Shown piece by piece: positions 8,855-17,332 of a stretch of 64,000 bases of DNA (position 1 is the stretch's first letter; every line of letters starts with the position of its first letter). The translations under genes were made by a program, and so were the position numbers. The stretch is from an uncultured Bacteroidales bacterium (GTDB taxonomy: Bacteria > Bacteroidota > Bacteroidia > Bacteroidales > F082): positions 18,117 to 82,116 of the forward strand of contig ONFO01000016.1 of assembly GCA_900317155.1 (NCBI GenBank), written 5' to 3'. Under the pieces are notes generated by a model. The model saw only the letters and a program-made list of their open reading frames with translations, had not been told where the DNA came from and ran no database searches.

Positions 8855-10876
8855 ATGAAAAAGTATTTACAACTGGCTTTGCTAATCCTCGTATTCGCAG
8901 GCATCGCCAAGGCGCAAGGCCCCGCATCAACCGCCAACTGGTTTGGATACATCTTGCCTCCCAGTCCGTCAGAATACAAGTATATCTCTTTTACCATGCA
9001 GGATTTGGGGTCGGTGTCCGTTGCGTCGGAAGAGCAACCTACAGTTACGACAGCCACCTTTGCCGAGGGTTATGTGTGGAGTGTGAATAACAACAACGGC
9101 TATAGCATTTGCAGATCAAGATATGATGCTGCCAATAACCTTATTGAAGAACCTGAGGTGATGATTGCAAGCATTCCCTACGTCAACGATATGGCTTACA
9201 ATCCCGCCGACGGATTGATTTATCTCATCACAGAAGAGCACTTAAAATGCTTCAATCCAGCTGACCCTGGCAATATCCAAGACCATGGCGTGATCGCGCA
9301 TGATGGCTTCAATTTGGCTATTAACATGGAGGGTAACGCTTATATGATAAGTTCTTGGGGTGAGTTCGGTATGCTGAATCTTTCCAATGCACAATTGAAT
9401 GTAATCAACTCGATTGATTTGCCGATAAAAATGGCTTTCGACATGATGACCGGCGAATTGTTTGGCGTTCATTATGGCAATTTATATCAGCTTGACCCCA
9501 ATACTGGAGCATATACTGTATTGGGCCCTCTCCATGATGCAAGCAACAGCTATGACCCGACCTGCTTGTTTATGACCTACGGCTCCACTCCGTCGGAATT
9601 CACGGTCGGTGATCTAATCTATCGTGTCAATGACGACCAAGTTTCCGTGACGGTCATTGGCCATGTTGACGGTTATAATGCACAAGGGGCGTTGGTCATT
9701 CCTGAATCGGTGAGTTACGAGGGCCATGACTATGCCGTGACGGTCATAGGAAACGCTGCATTTATGTATTGTTTCTATCTTACAAGTTTGACCATTCCAA
9801 ACTCAGCAAACACCATCGAAGAGGCAGCATTTGCCTATTGTTCAGGTTTCACCGGCGATTTGGTGATTCCTAATTCTGTTAACACCATCGAGGCAAGTGC
9901 CTTCCACACATGCTATGGTTTTGACGGAACACTGATATTGGGTAGCGGAGTCACGAGCATAGATGCCTGGGCTTTCAATTCATGCGATGGTTTGACAGGC
10001 GTGTTGAACATTCCGAGCAATGTGGCATCCATTGGCGAAGACGCTTTCGTGTATTGTAAATTCGATGGCATTGTGGTCGACCCTGAAAACCCAAATTATG
10101 ACTCCAGAAACGACTGCAACGCCATCATTGAGACAAGCACCAACGAATTGACCGCAGGATGCAAGAATACGGTTATTCCTAACACGGTCACTGCCATCGG
10201 CGACAACGCATTCAAGGGCATCACAGGAATGACTTCGATTGAGATACCGGATTCGGTGGTTTCCATAGGAGATAACGCCTTCGCTTTTTGCTTCGATTTG
10301 ACGGGTGACTTGGTGATTCCGAATTCGGTGACCCATATTGGTGAGAGCGCTTTCTTCCAGTGCGAAGGACTAGACGGGAAACTGGTTATAGGCGAATCCG
10401 TTTCTTCCATCGGCGACTGGGCCTTCAGAAAGTGTTCACACATTTCGGAGGCAGTGTCATTAGCTACCACACCTGCTACGCTTGGAAACGAATTGGGAGG
10501 GACGGCGTTCGCCGAATTTGGCATCCAAACACTTACCGTTCCTTGCGGATGCATCGAAGCCTATCAAAACTCCAGCTGGTACGACCCATACGGATTAGTC
10601 GGTTTTTCTGAGTTCATTGAAGATTGCACTGCGATTTCGGAAGTCGATGCCGTTGTTACAGCGGTTTATCCGAATCCGACATACGGCAAGGTGAGAATCG
10701 AGGCTGAAAGCATCCAAAGCATCAGCATTTTCAATATGCTTGGAGAAAAAGTATTTGAAGGCTCCGCCTATGGCGACACCTTTGAATATGACTTCAGCCA
10801 GCAAAAAGCCGGCATGTACTTCATCAAGGTGGAGACTGCGAAAGGCTTTGAGATTATTAAGGTAACAGTAAGGTAA
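8855..10876 (+). CDS. BspA-like leucine-rich-repeat protein with type IX secretion sorting domain
   Basis: 674 residues with a Sec signal peptide ending around GIAKAQG. A middle region of about 200 residues may form a beta-propeller-like domain. It is followed by tandem LRR_5 repeats of about 23 residues (pattern LVIPNSVNTIEASAFHTC, TSIEIPDSVVSIGDNAFAFC). The last 70 or so residues are a Por secretion tail, starting VYPNPTYGKVRIE and ending AGMYFIKVETAKGFEIIKV. It should be exported by the type IX system and anchored or released at the surface; BspA-like proteins often mediate adhesion. The start at 8855 is chosen for the signal peptide and the promoter position. Confidence 0.88.
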   Translation: MKKYLQLALLILVFAGIAKAQGPASTANWFGYILPPSPSEYKYISFTMQDLGSVSVASEEQPTVTTATFAEGYVWSVNNNNGYSICRSRYDAANNLIEEPEVMIASIPYVNDMAYNPADGLIYLITEEHLKCFNPADPGNIQDHGVIAHDGFNLAINMEGNAYMISSWGEFGMLNLSNAQLNVINSIDLPIKMAFDMMTGELFGVHYGNLYQLDPNTGAYTVLGPLHDASNSYDPTCLFMTYGSTPSEFTVGDLIYRVNDDQVSVTVIGHVDGYNAQGALVIPESVSYEGHDYAVTVIGNAAFMYCFYLTSLTIPNSANTIEEAAFAYCSGFTGDLVIPNSVNTIEASAFHTCYGFDGTLILGSGVTSIDAWAFNSCDGLTGVLNIPSNVASIGEDAFVYCKFDGIVVDPENPNYDSRNDCNAIIETSTNELTAGCKNTVIPNTVTAIGDNAFKGITGMTSIEIPDSVVSIGDNAFAFCFDLTGDLVIPNSVTHIGESAFFQCEGLDGKLVIGESVSSIGDWAFRKCSHISEAVSLATTPATLGNELGGTAFAEFGIQTLTVPCGCIEAYQNSSWYDPYGLVGFSEFIEDCTAISEVDAVVTAVYPNPTYGKVRIEAESIQSISIFNMLGEKVFEGSAYGDTFEYDFSQQKAGMYFIKVETAKGFEIIKVTVR

Positions 10877-10907
10877 TCAACAATTTATACATATAATTTT
10901 TTTCAAT

Positions 10908-11441
10908 ATGCCCAATCCAACCAACAAACAAGAACTTGTAGCCGCCATGGCTGACGGCTATGCCAAACTCAACGAACAGATAGCCAAGATGAGCGAAGAA
11001 GCCATATCAGCTCCTTTCGACTTCGCCGCCGACCCGAAGAAATGCGGTGTGCGTTGGCAGTACGACCGCTGCCTCCGCGACCTTTTGATCCACCTTCATG
11101 AGTGGCAGGTGCTGATGCGCGAGTTTGTGAACAACATCCGCGAAGGTCACCCGCGTGACTATCTGCCCGATGAGTACCGCAAGAACTACCACGAGATGGA
11201 CAAGATGCTAGCGGAGAAGCATCAAAACACGCCTTTGGAGGAGGCTAAGCTGCTGCTGCAAGAGACCCATGAGGAGATGCTCCGCCTCGTCGAGAGCTTC
11301 ACCGAAGAGGAACTCTTCACCAAAGGCTACTACAAAAACACCTACACCACCGACATGGCGGCTTACTTCGTGAGCGTCACCTCAAGTCCCTACGGACAGG
11401 CGGTGAAGTTGCTGAAGACGCACCAGAAAAACCACAAATAG
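10908..11441 (+). CDS. ClbS/DfsB family four-helix-bundle protein (DUF1706)
   Basis: 177 residues, wholly helical. The motif RDLLIHLHEWQVLMREFV and the closing TSSPYGQAVKLLKTHQK match the ClbS/DfsB family, part of the DinB-like superfamily. ClbS is a cyclopropane hydrolase protecting against colibactin, but most family members are uncharacterised, so a role in detoxification is inference. A DUF1905 gene follows 57 bp downstream. Confidence 0.75.
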   Translation: MPNPTNKQELVAAMADGYAKLNEQIAKMSEEAISAPFDFAADPKKCGVRWQYDRCLRDLLIHLHEWQVLMREFVNNIREGHPRDYLPDEYRKNYHEMDKMLAEKHQNTPLEEAKLLLQETHEEMLRLVESFTEEELFTKGYYKNTYTTDMAAYFVSVTSSPYGQAVKLLKTHQKNHK

Positions 11442-11445
11442 TGTT

Positions 11446-11490
11446 TTTATTCATGAAAAGTTGTATTAATGCAGCGCTTCTTGAATAAAA
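11446..11490 (+). terminator. Inverted repeat, possible weak terminator
   Basis: TTTTATTCA at 11446-11454 and TGAATAAAA at 11482-11490 are perfect complements separated by 27 bases, right after the ClbS-like gene. The long loop and AT-only arms make termination uncertain. Confidence 0.3.
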
Positions 11491-11498
11491 CGACTTAA

Positions 11499-11840
11499 AT
11501 GAAAGACCACATATCTTCTAGACCCATGAACGCCAAACCCATTGAAAACCCTGATGTCAGCAGCAATGCGCTGTATGAATTTGATGCCGTCATCATCCAA
11601 AACAAGGATATGGATGCCGCATACGTGGAGGTGCCTTTCGACATCAAGGCGATCTTCGGCAAAGGTCGGTTAGCGGTTCACGCTACCTTTGACGGCATGC
11701 CTTATGACGGTCAAATCGTCAAAATGGGAACGCCTTGCTTCATCATCGGTGTGCGGAAGGACATCAGGAAACAGATTTGCAAGAGTTTTGGCGACAGGGT
11801 ACATGTAACTTTTTGTGAACGACAATTAAAACAACAATAA
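11499..11840 (+). CDS. DUF1905 domain protein
   Basis: 113 residues. The core from about residue 25 ([20 protein letters not shown] through [22 protein letters not shown] and [12 protein letters not shown]) matches the small beta-barrel DUF1905 domain. The domain is widespread and has no established activity. The start could also be the ATG at 11526. The stop is 1 bp from the ATG of the DUF362 lipoprotein gene, so the two are translationally coupled or in one operon. Confidence 0.7.
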   Translation: MKDHISSRPMNAKPIENPDVSSNALYEFDAVIIQNKDMDAAYVEVPFDIKAIFGKGRLAVHATFDGMPYDGQIVKMGTPCFIIGVRKDIRKQICKSFGDRVHVTFCERQLKQQ

Positions 11841-11841
11841 A

Positions 11842-12831
11842 ATGACTAAAACAACTATCATTATGGCATTGATTTGCACTTTAGGAATGGCTTCGTGCCA
11901 AGCACAAACATATCAACCCGCCCCGCCCACGACTGAAGGTGAGGCTGCAACAGTTTATATGACCACCGACATCAGCCCTGAAGGGTTGGTGCGTATTTAT
12001 GAAGCCTTGGGCGTAGAGGCTCAAGGTCGTGTGGCGGTGAAAATCTCCACTGGCGAATCATCGAAGAGCAATCACCTGCGTCCCGAGCTGATTAAAAACC
12101 TAGTGCAAAAGGTGAATGGCACCCTCGTGGAGTGCAACACGGCTTACGGCGGTAACCGTAGCAATACAGAAAAGCACCGCCAAGCTATCGCTGAACGCGG
12201 CTACAACGACATCGCCACCGTCGACATCATGGACGAGGAGGGCGAGATCCAGTTGCCCGTCAAGGACACCAAGCATCTGCAATACGACATCGTAGGCTCG
12301 CACTTGCAGAACTACGACTTTATGATTAATCTGGCCCATTTCAAAGGTCACGCTATGGGCGGCTTTGGCGGCGTACTGAAAAACCAGTCGATAGGTGCGG
12401 CATCGAGTGCCGGAAAACTCTACATCCATTCTGCTGGCAAAAGCCAGACGCATTGGACGATTGCCAACCAAGATGCTTTCCTTGAGTCGATGGCAGCGGC
12501 GGCACAGGCCGTACACGACTATTTCAAGCAGGAAGGCAAGGACATCGTGTACATCAACGTGATGAATAACATGTCGGTGGATTGCGATTGCGATGGTCAT
12601 CCTGCCGCGCCGCGCATCAAAGACATCGGCATTCTGGCCTCCACCGACCCCGTGGCCCTTGACCAAGCCTGCCTCGACCTCGTGTTCAACCATGTCAGCA
12701 GCCAGGGAGACGACGCCAAGCCGCTGCAAGATCGCATCAACAAGAAACACGGCACTCATACCGTGGAATACGCCGAACAGATTGGACTTGGGACGCGGAA
12801 ATATACCATCGTGAATATTGATGATAAGTAA
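11842..12831 (+). CDS. DUF362 family lipoprotein, paralog 1
   Basis: 329 residues with a lipoprotein signal (LGMASCQAQ). The DUF362 domain begins VYMTTDISPEGLVRIYEALG and shows the conserved features seen in all paralogs here: VAVKISTGE, VECNTAYGG, a HFKGHAMGGFGG loop, MNNMSVDCDCDGHPA, ILASTDPVALDQACLD, and a terminal GTHTVEYAEQIGLGTRKYTI. It lacks the added 4Fe-4S ferredoxin motifs that some DUF362 proteins carry. The D-C-D-C-D-x-H cluster is a plausible metal site. The biochemical role of the family is not established. Intact paralogs lie at 17333 and 39558 and a tail fragment at 25228. Confidence 0.8.
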   Translation: MTKTTIIMALICTLGMASCQAQTYQPAPPTTEGEAATVYMTTDISPEGLVRIYEALGVEAQGRVAVKISTGESSKSNHLRPELIKNLVQKVNGTLVECNTAYGGNRSNTEKHRQAIAERGYNDIATVDIMDEEGEIQLPVKDTKHLQYDIVGSHLQNYDFMINLAHFKGHAMGGFGGVLKNQSIGAASSAGKLYIHSAGKSQTHWTIANQDAFLESMAAAAQAVHDYFKQEGKDIVYINVMNNMSVDCDCDGHPAAPRIKDIGILASTDPVALDQACLDLVFNHVSSQGDDAKPLQDRINKKHGTHTVEYAEQIGLGTRKYTIVNIDDK

Positions 12832-12848
12832 ACAATCAATATGAAATA

Positions 12849-12983
12849 ACTGAAAGAAGGAAACTGCTGTATCGTTTCGAAGACACCATGTATGGAACGC
12901 TGGACCCCGTTAATTCGGAATATGACGACAGCTACACTGAAAGTGACTGGAATGAAGCGTACAAATCGCTGACTCAAAAATAA
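12849..12983 (+). pseudogene. Remnant of an unidentified gene (C-terminal codons)
   Basis: A stop-bounded frame runs from the end of the DUF362 gene to the TAA at 12981 and reads TERRKLLYRFEDTMYG, then LDPVNSEYDDSYTESDWNEA. It is protein-like, acidic and Tyr-rich. There is an internal ATG at 12888 that could give a 31-residue peptide. It looks like the tail of a lost gene rather than a complete one. No family was recognised. Confidence 0.35.
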
Positions 12984-12987
12984 CACT

Positions 12988-13551
12988 ATGACGAATCTGG
13001 AAAAATGCAATGCTGGAATAGAGTATTCGTATGCCGATGAGGAACTGATTGCCCTCAAAACCGAAGCCATCCGACAATGCGAGATCTTCAATGCCATCGA
13101 CGGGCGCGACTATATGGCACAGTACCGCCACCTGCAGCAGATGCTGGGTGGGGTGGGGGAGCGCGTGTGGATTGCCAAGACCTTCAATTGCGACCGTGGC
13201 AAGAACATCTTCGTCGGCGACGACTTCACCGGCAACCACAACCTCACCATCCTCGACATTCGCGAGGTCTATATCGGTAACCATGTGATGATTGGCCCGA
13301 ACACGTTGATTACCACCGTCGGGCATCCGCTTTCGCCCAAAGGTAGCAGGGAGTATCACGCCTTGGCCAAGCCCGTGCGCATCGGCAACGACGTGTGGAT
13401 TGGCGGCAACGTCACCATCCTTCCCGGTGTGACAATTGGCAACAACGTGGTGGTTGCTGCTGGCGCCGTGATTAACAAAGACGTTCCTGACAACACTTTG
13501 GTCGGTGGCGTGCCAGTGAGGGTTATTAAGACAATTGAGGATGATCTTTGA
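12988..13551 (+). CDS. Sugar O-acetyltransferase of the maltose/galactoside acetyltransferase family (paralog 1)
   Basis: 187 residues. The N-terminal helical Mac domain is followed by a left-handed beta-helix of hexapeptide repeats (NIFVGDDFTGNHNLTILDI, VRIGNDVWIGGNVTILPGVT, IGNNVVVAAGAVINKDVPDN) and the family ending VGGVPVRVIKTI. Maa/LacA enzymes move acetyl from acetyl-CoA to sugar hydroxyls and are trimeric and cytoplasmic. The HPLS segment after TTVG supplies the usual catalytic His. Two close relatives occur at 24098 and 34160. Confidence 0.88.
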   Translation: MTNLEKCNAGIEYSYADEELIALKTEAIRQCEIFNAIDGRDYMAQYRHLQQMLGGVGERVWIAKTFNCDRGKNIFVGDDFTGNHNLTILDIREVYIGNHVMIGPNTLITTVGHPLSPKGSREYHALAKPVRIGNDVWIGGNVTILPGVTIGNNVVVAAGAVINKDVPDNTLVGGVPVRVIKTIEDDL

Positions 13552-13631
13552 ATGGCACTTACCTCTGATGTAACGATATCCCCTCCACCTGGCCTTTACT
13601 GTTGAGAGTATAATATTTTGACGAAATTCCC

Positions 13632-13639
13632 TATCTTTG
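13632..13639 (+). promoter_or_regulatory. -7 box (TATCTTTG) for the flavodoxin-led gene series
   Basis: Exact TAnnTTTG match 25 bp before the ATG at 13665. It likely drives 13665-16536 or further, because the following genes overlap or are closely spaced. Confidence 0.65.
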
Positions 13640-13664
13640 CATTTTCACAAATACCACATCATAA

Positions 13665-14312
13665 ATGAAAAAAATCATCATCATCGACGGAGGTCCACGC
13701 GCCACTTTCAACACGGCCTCCATGCTTAAGAAATTCGCTGAAGGAGCCAGTTCCGTCAGCGACGAAATTGAGGTGAAGACCATACGCCTCTATGCCCTCG
13801 ACTACAAAGGCTGCATGTCGTGCATGGCCTGCAAGATCAAGGGCAAAGCCTCGAATGTATGTAAATTCAAGGATGCTTTGACTCCTGTCTTGGAGGAGAT
13901 TGCGCAAGCTGATGGCTTGGTATTAGGCTCGCCCAACTATTTCGGTGAAATCACTGGCCAAATGCGGGCTTTCTTGGAGCGTTTGGCCTTCCCTTGGCTC
14001 TCCTACAACGACTACAGCATCACCGCCCCGAAGCGTATGCCCGTGGTGCTGGTGGAGACGCAAAACGGTGGCGTGGGAGGCAGTAACTGCAACGGTTACG
14101 GCACGATGGAGCCTTGTATCGCCAAAGCCCTCGGACAACCAGAGAAACTGTTCGCCAACAACACCTACCAAGTGAAGAACTACGCCAATTTCGAGTTGGG
14201 AGGATTCTCGGAGGAAGCCAAACGCAGATATCGCGAGGAGCATTGGGAAGAAGACCTGCAAAAGGCCTTTGATGCCGGAAGACGGATGGCGGAAACGATT
14301 ATTAGGGCGTGA
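13665..14312 (+). CDS. Flavodoxin-fold NAD(P)H-dependent reductase with Cys cluster (iron-sulfur flavoprotein-like)
   Basis: 215 residues. The N-terminal IIIIDGGPRATFNTA is the FMN phosphate loop of the NADPH-dependent FMN reductase family. CMSCMACKIKGKASNVC near residues 46-62 gives C-x2-C-x2-C-x9-C, like the cluster of iron-sulfur flavoproteins, so a bound Fe-S centre is possible. LVLGSPNYFGEITGQMRAFLERL is the usual second FMN loop. It probably reduces quinones, metals or other acceptors in the cytoplasm. Its stop overlaps the next start by 4 bp. Confidence 0.82.
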   Translation: MKKIIIIDGGPRATFNTASMLKKFAEGASSVSDEIEVKTIRLYALDYKGCMSCMACKIKGKASNVCKFKDALTPVLEEIAQADGLVLGSPNYFGEITGQMRAFLERLAFPWLSYNDYSITAPKRMPVVLVETQNGGVGGSNCNGYGTMEPCIAKALGQPEKLFANNTYQVKNYANFELGGFSEEAKRRYREEHWEEDLQKAFDAGRRMAETIIRA

Positions 14313-14911
14313 TGAGAAAACTTTTACTGATATTAGCCTTGGCTTGTTCGTTCAGCCTCTTCGGGCAATCCATCGACACGATAGCGATGCGCTCGGCCAT
14401 CGAGAGGCAGTTGGTGACCTATCCTGAATCCACCTTGCAGGACATCTACAAGAGTTTCTACCAAGAGCATTTCGGTCCGGGCCATATCATCAGCGACACG
14501 ACCTCGACTCGACGCTATCTGATGCGTGAACTCTCGGAAATGGGCAAAACCCAATCGCCTTATTTTGAGCCTACGGGCAGCCAAGGCTATTACATTCGCG
14601 TCTATCTCTCCGCCGTCTCCGACAGCCTTATTACCGCCGAGCAACTCTTGGATGCCTTCGTCAGAAGTGCCAATTTGTGGCAAGAACCGACCTTCAGTTG
14701 GATGGAAAAATGGGAAGCCATCGTCAGTTTCATCCAAGCGAACAAGATTGAATTAGAAGGCTTTGAAACCGACCTTCCTTTGTTGACCGAAGCCGCCCGA
14801 AACAGCCAAGCCGTTCACCACAGCCGCCGCTATAACGAGGCCTATCACCCGCATTACCGCATTGTGGAACGCAGCATTTTTGAACAAGAATTAAAACCAA
14901 CCTTACAATAG
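14309..14911 (+). CDS. Exported hypothetical protein
   Basis: 200 residues starting with a signal peptide (MMRKLLLILALACSFSLFGQ). The mature part is helical, with DIYKSFYQEHFGPGHIISD and TRRYLMRELSEMG, and ends HHSRRYNEAYHPHYRIVE. I have seen similar proteins only as uncharacterised Bacteroidales proteins. It is translationally coupled (ATGA overlap) to the flavodoxin gene and 25 bp ahead of a flavin reductase gene, which ties it to the redox operon. Several conserved-looking His and Tyr residues near the C-terminus could be functional, but this is inference. Confidence 0.6.
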   Translation: MMRKLLLILALACSFSLFGQSIDTIAMRSAIERQLVTYPESTLQDIYKSFYQEHFGPGHIISDTTSTRRYLMRELSEMGKTQSPYFEPTGSQGYYIRVYLSAVSDSLITAEQLLDAFVRSANLWQEPTFSWMEKWEAIVSFIQANKIELEGFETDLPLLTEAARNSQAVHHSRRYNEAYHPHYRIVERSIFEQELKPTLQ

Positions 14912-14936
14912 TATCAAATCTAATTATCAATTTATT

Positions 14937-15500
14937 ATGAAACAACCCATTAAAGTAACAGAAGCCATCTTCCCGATGCCCGTTTTGCTCGTGGCTACTT
15001 ACAACGAAGATGGCACCATCGACGTGATGAACGCCGCTTGGGGCACCATGCTCGACCGCGAGCGCGTGGCCCTCAACCTGACCGAAACCCACAAGACCGT
15101 GGAGAACATCAAGCAACGCAAAGGCTTTGTCGTCCATATCGCCGATGCCGCCCACATGGTGGAAGCCGACTATTTCGGCGTCGTTTCGGGCAAGACCGAG
15201 AAGGACAAGTTCGCCAAGAGCGGTCTCACCGCAACCAAATCCTCATTGGTAGACGCTCCCATCATCAACGAGCTGCCTATCGCTATGGAGTGCGAGTTCA
15301 TTGAATACCAAAGCGACGACACAGGTCTTGGCGTCATCGGCAAGGTGCTGCAAACCTCCGTCGAGGCCGACAAGATGAAGGACGGCAAGGTGGACGTGGA
15401 AGCCCTGCAAGCCATCACTTTCGACCCTTACACGCACGGTTATTACCAAGTCTCGAAGCGCGTTGGCGAGGCCTTCAAGGACGGCTTGAAACTGAAGTAA
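14937..15500 (+). CDS. Flavin reductase-like domain protein
   Basis: 187 residues. The split-barrel FMN-binding fold is recognised from FPMPVLLVATYNEDGTIDVM, ETHKTVENIKQRKGFVVHIA and YFGVVSGKTEKDKF. The family includes NAD(P)H:flavin oxidoreductases and proteins that only bind FMN. It sits between an exported hypothetical protein and a secreted amidohydrolase in a compact plus-strand series, suggesting a shared reductive detoxification job. Confidence 0.85.
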   Translation: MKQPIKVTEAIFPMPVLLVATYNEDGTIDVMNAAWGTMLDRERVALNLTETHKTVENIKQRKGFVVHIADAAHMVEADYFGVVSGKTEKDKFAKSGLTATKSSLVDAPIINELPIAMECEFIEYQSDDTGLGVIGKVLQTSVEADKMKDGKVDVEALQAITFDPYTHGYYQVSKRVGEAFKDGLKLK

Positions 15501-15531
15501 TCATCAGTCAGTAACCAGACCAAACAACACC

Positions 15532-16536
15532 ATGCGTAAAATCCTGATTGTTTTAGCCTTTATGACCCTTTCAGCATTGCCAAGCATGGCTCAAATCGAC
15601 CTCCACAGCCACGCCATCACGAAAGGTTACCTCGATTACATCAAGGCCAACGGTGCCGAGATGGATGAAGGTTTTCCCATCCCCGCTTGGGATGCGGAAC
15701 AACATATTGCCTTTATGGACAAGGCTGGCATTCAGACCGCTGTGCTGACTATGCCCGCACCACAACCTTGGTTTGGCGACGTGAAGGCTTCGTCAGCGGT
15801 TTGCCGTAGCTACAATGAAGAGTGCGCTGCACTCAAGGCACGCTATCCTGGCCGTTTCATGTTTTGTGCCGCTCTACCTTTGCCCGATGTCGATGCTGCC
15901 ATTCGCGAAGCCGTCTACGCCCTCGACACACTGAAGGCCGATGGCATAAAGTTAGCAACCAATGTCAATGGTCAGTATCTCGGTGTGCCCGAACTTGACA
16001 CGCTCTTTTCCGTGCTCAACGAGCGTGGTGCTGTGGTTATCCTGCATCCACATCGTCCTGAACCAGTCAATCGGCAGGTGATGCAGCAAACGCCATTGGC
16101 CATGCAGGAATACCTATCGGAAACCACTCGAGCCGTGGCCAATATGATCAGTCGAAACGTGTTGGCGCGTTATCCTCAGGTGAAGGTGGTCGTGCCCCAT
16201 TGCGGAGCCTACCTGCCTTTGGCTGTCCCTCGTATGAAGTCGCTGACCGCCGTGATGCAAGCCAACAAGATGGTGGGTGAAATCGACTGGCAAGCCAATC
16301 TGAATTCGCTTTACTACGACTTGGCCGGTGCCCACAGTCCCGAGGTCATCCGAATGATGCTCACCATTACCACACCCGACCATTTGCTCTATGGCTCCGA
16401 CTATCCCTACGTCGCCCCTCAAGTGCTTGTGAATGGCCTTCAACGGATGCAGCAATACCTGACGGACGAGCCCGATTTGAAGCCATACAAAGAGATGATC
16501 CTTTACAAAAACGCATTAAAACTATTCCATAAATGA
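15532..16536 (+). CDS. Exported amidohydrolase (ACMSD-like amidohydrolase_2 family)
   Basis: 334 residues with a cleavable signal peptide (MRKILIVLAFMTLSALPSMA). The metal-binding motifs of the family are in order: D23-L-H25-S-H27 just after the signal, ILHPHRP, VVVPHCGAYLP and LLYGSDYPYV with the catalytic Asp. The superfamily decarboxylates or hydrolyses small aromatic or lactone substrates; export to the periplasm is unusual for ACMSD itself. The stop overlaps the start of the cupin-ABM gene by 4 bp. Confidence 0.82.
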   Translation: MRKILIVLAFMTLSALPSMAQIDLHSHAITKGYLDYIKANGAEMDEGFPIPAWDAEQHIAFMDKAGIQTAVLTMPAPQPWFGDVKASSAVCRSYNEECAALKARYPGRFMFCAALPLPDVDAAIREAVYALDTLKADGIKLATNVNGQYLGVPELDTLFSVLNERGAVVILHPHRPEPVNRQVMQQTPLAMQEYLSETTRAVANMISRNVLARYPQVKVVVPHCGAYLPLAVPRMKSLTAVMQANKMVGEIDWQANLNSLYYDLAGAHSPEVIRMMLTITTPDHLLYGSDYPYVAPQVLVNGLQRMQQYLTDEPDLKPYKEMILYKNALKLFHK

Positions 16537-17288
16537 AGAAATTAACCTTTTTACTCAGTGTTTTCCTTATATCCTTAACTACCATGGCACAACAAACCAT
16601 TTTTCCAGCACAACATATTGCTCCTGAGGAGTTTAATACGGGTACGGTCCACATCTCCGTCGTCAGTCACAGCGACCATCAGATGACCACCAATTTCCTT
16701 TTCGAAAAGGGTAGCCGCAACTCGTGGCATTACCACCCCAACGCCACCCAAGTGCTGATGGTGCTTGATGGCGAAGGCTATTATCAAGAGGAAGGAAAAG
16801 ACAAGCAACTCATCCGCAAAGGCGATGTGATCGTCACAGCACCCAACACCCGCCACTGGAACGGTGCCACCCCTGACAGCAGCATCGAGTGCCTCACCGT
16901 GACAGACATCGTGCCAGGCGAGGAACACGCCGTTCAGCTCCAAAAAGTGACTGACGAAGAGTTTGCCTCATCAGTGAAAGTTGGCGAAAAGCTTATCCGC
17001 CTCGCCGAAATCGAAGTGGTGCCCGAGTTTTTGGAGGAATATATGGCCTTCGCCAAAGAAGTCGGCGAGACCTCTGTGAAGGTGGAGCCTGGCGTGCTGA
17101 CCCTCTTCTCGATGCAAGTCAAGGAAGACCCTTGTAAGATCTACATTCTCGAAATCTATGCCAACCAAGAGGCTTACCAAAGCCACATCCAGACCGCTCA
17201 TTTCAAGAAATACAAGGAAGGCACGGCCCAAATGGTGAAGAGTCTGAAACTGATTGATGTCAACCCGTTGGCGGGGATGGTGCGGTGA
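16533..17288 (+). CDS. Exported cupin fused to an antibiotic-biosynthesis-monooxygenase (ABM) domain
   Basis: 251 residues with a signal peptide (MKKLTFLLSVFLISLTTMAQ). Residues about 45-130 form a cupin (SWHYHPNATQVLMVLDGEGYY, then APNTRHWNGA), with metal-ligand His residues. Residues about 150-240 are a ferredoxin-like ABM domain (LAEIEVVPEFLEEYMAFAKE, KIYILEIYANQEAYQSHIQT). The pairing suggests oxidation or isomerisation of quinone-like compounds; the substrate is unknown. It is translationally coupled to the amidohydrolase gene. Confidence 0.8.
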   Translation: MKKLTFLLSVFLISLTTMAQQTIFPAQHIAPEEFNTGTVHISVVSHSDHQMTTNFLFEKGSRNSWHYHPNATQVLMVLDGEGYYQEEGKDKQLIRKGDVIVTAPNTRHWNGATPDSSIECLTVTDIVPGEEHAVQLQKVTDEEFASSVKVGEKLIRLAEIEVVPEFLEEYMAFAKEVGETSVKVEPGVLTLFSMQVKEDPCKIYILEIYANQEAYQSHIQTAHFKKYKEGTAQMVKSLKLIDVNPLAGMVR

Positions 17289-17303
17289 ATTGAGATTTTT
17301 TAC

Positions 17304-17311
17304 TATTTTTG
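17304..17311 (+). promoter_or_regulatory. -7 box (TATTTTTG) for DUF362 paralog 2
   Basis: TAnnTTTG match 21 bp before the ATG at 17333, within a T-rich stretch that may also terminate the previous transcript. Confidence 0.6.
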
Positions 17312-17332
17312 CGACCATAAATAATCAAAACA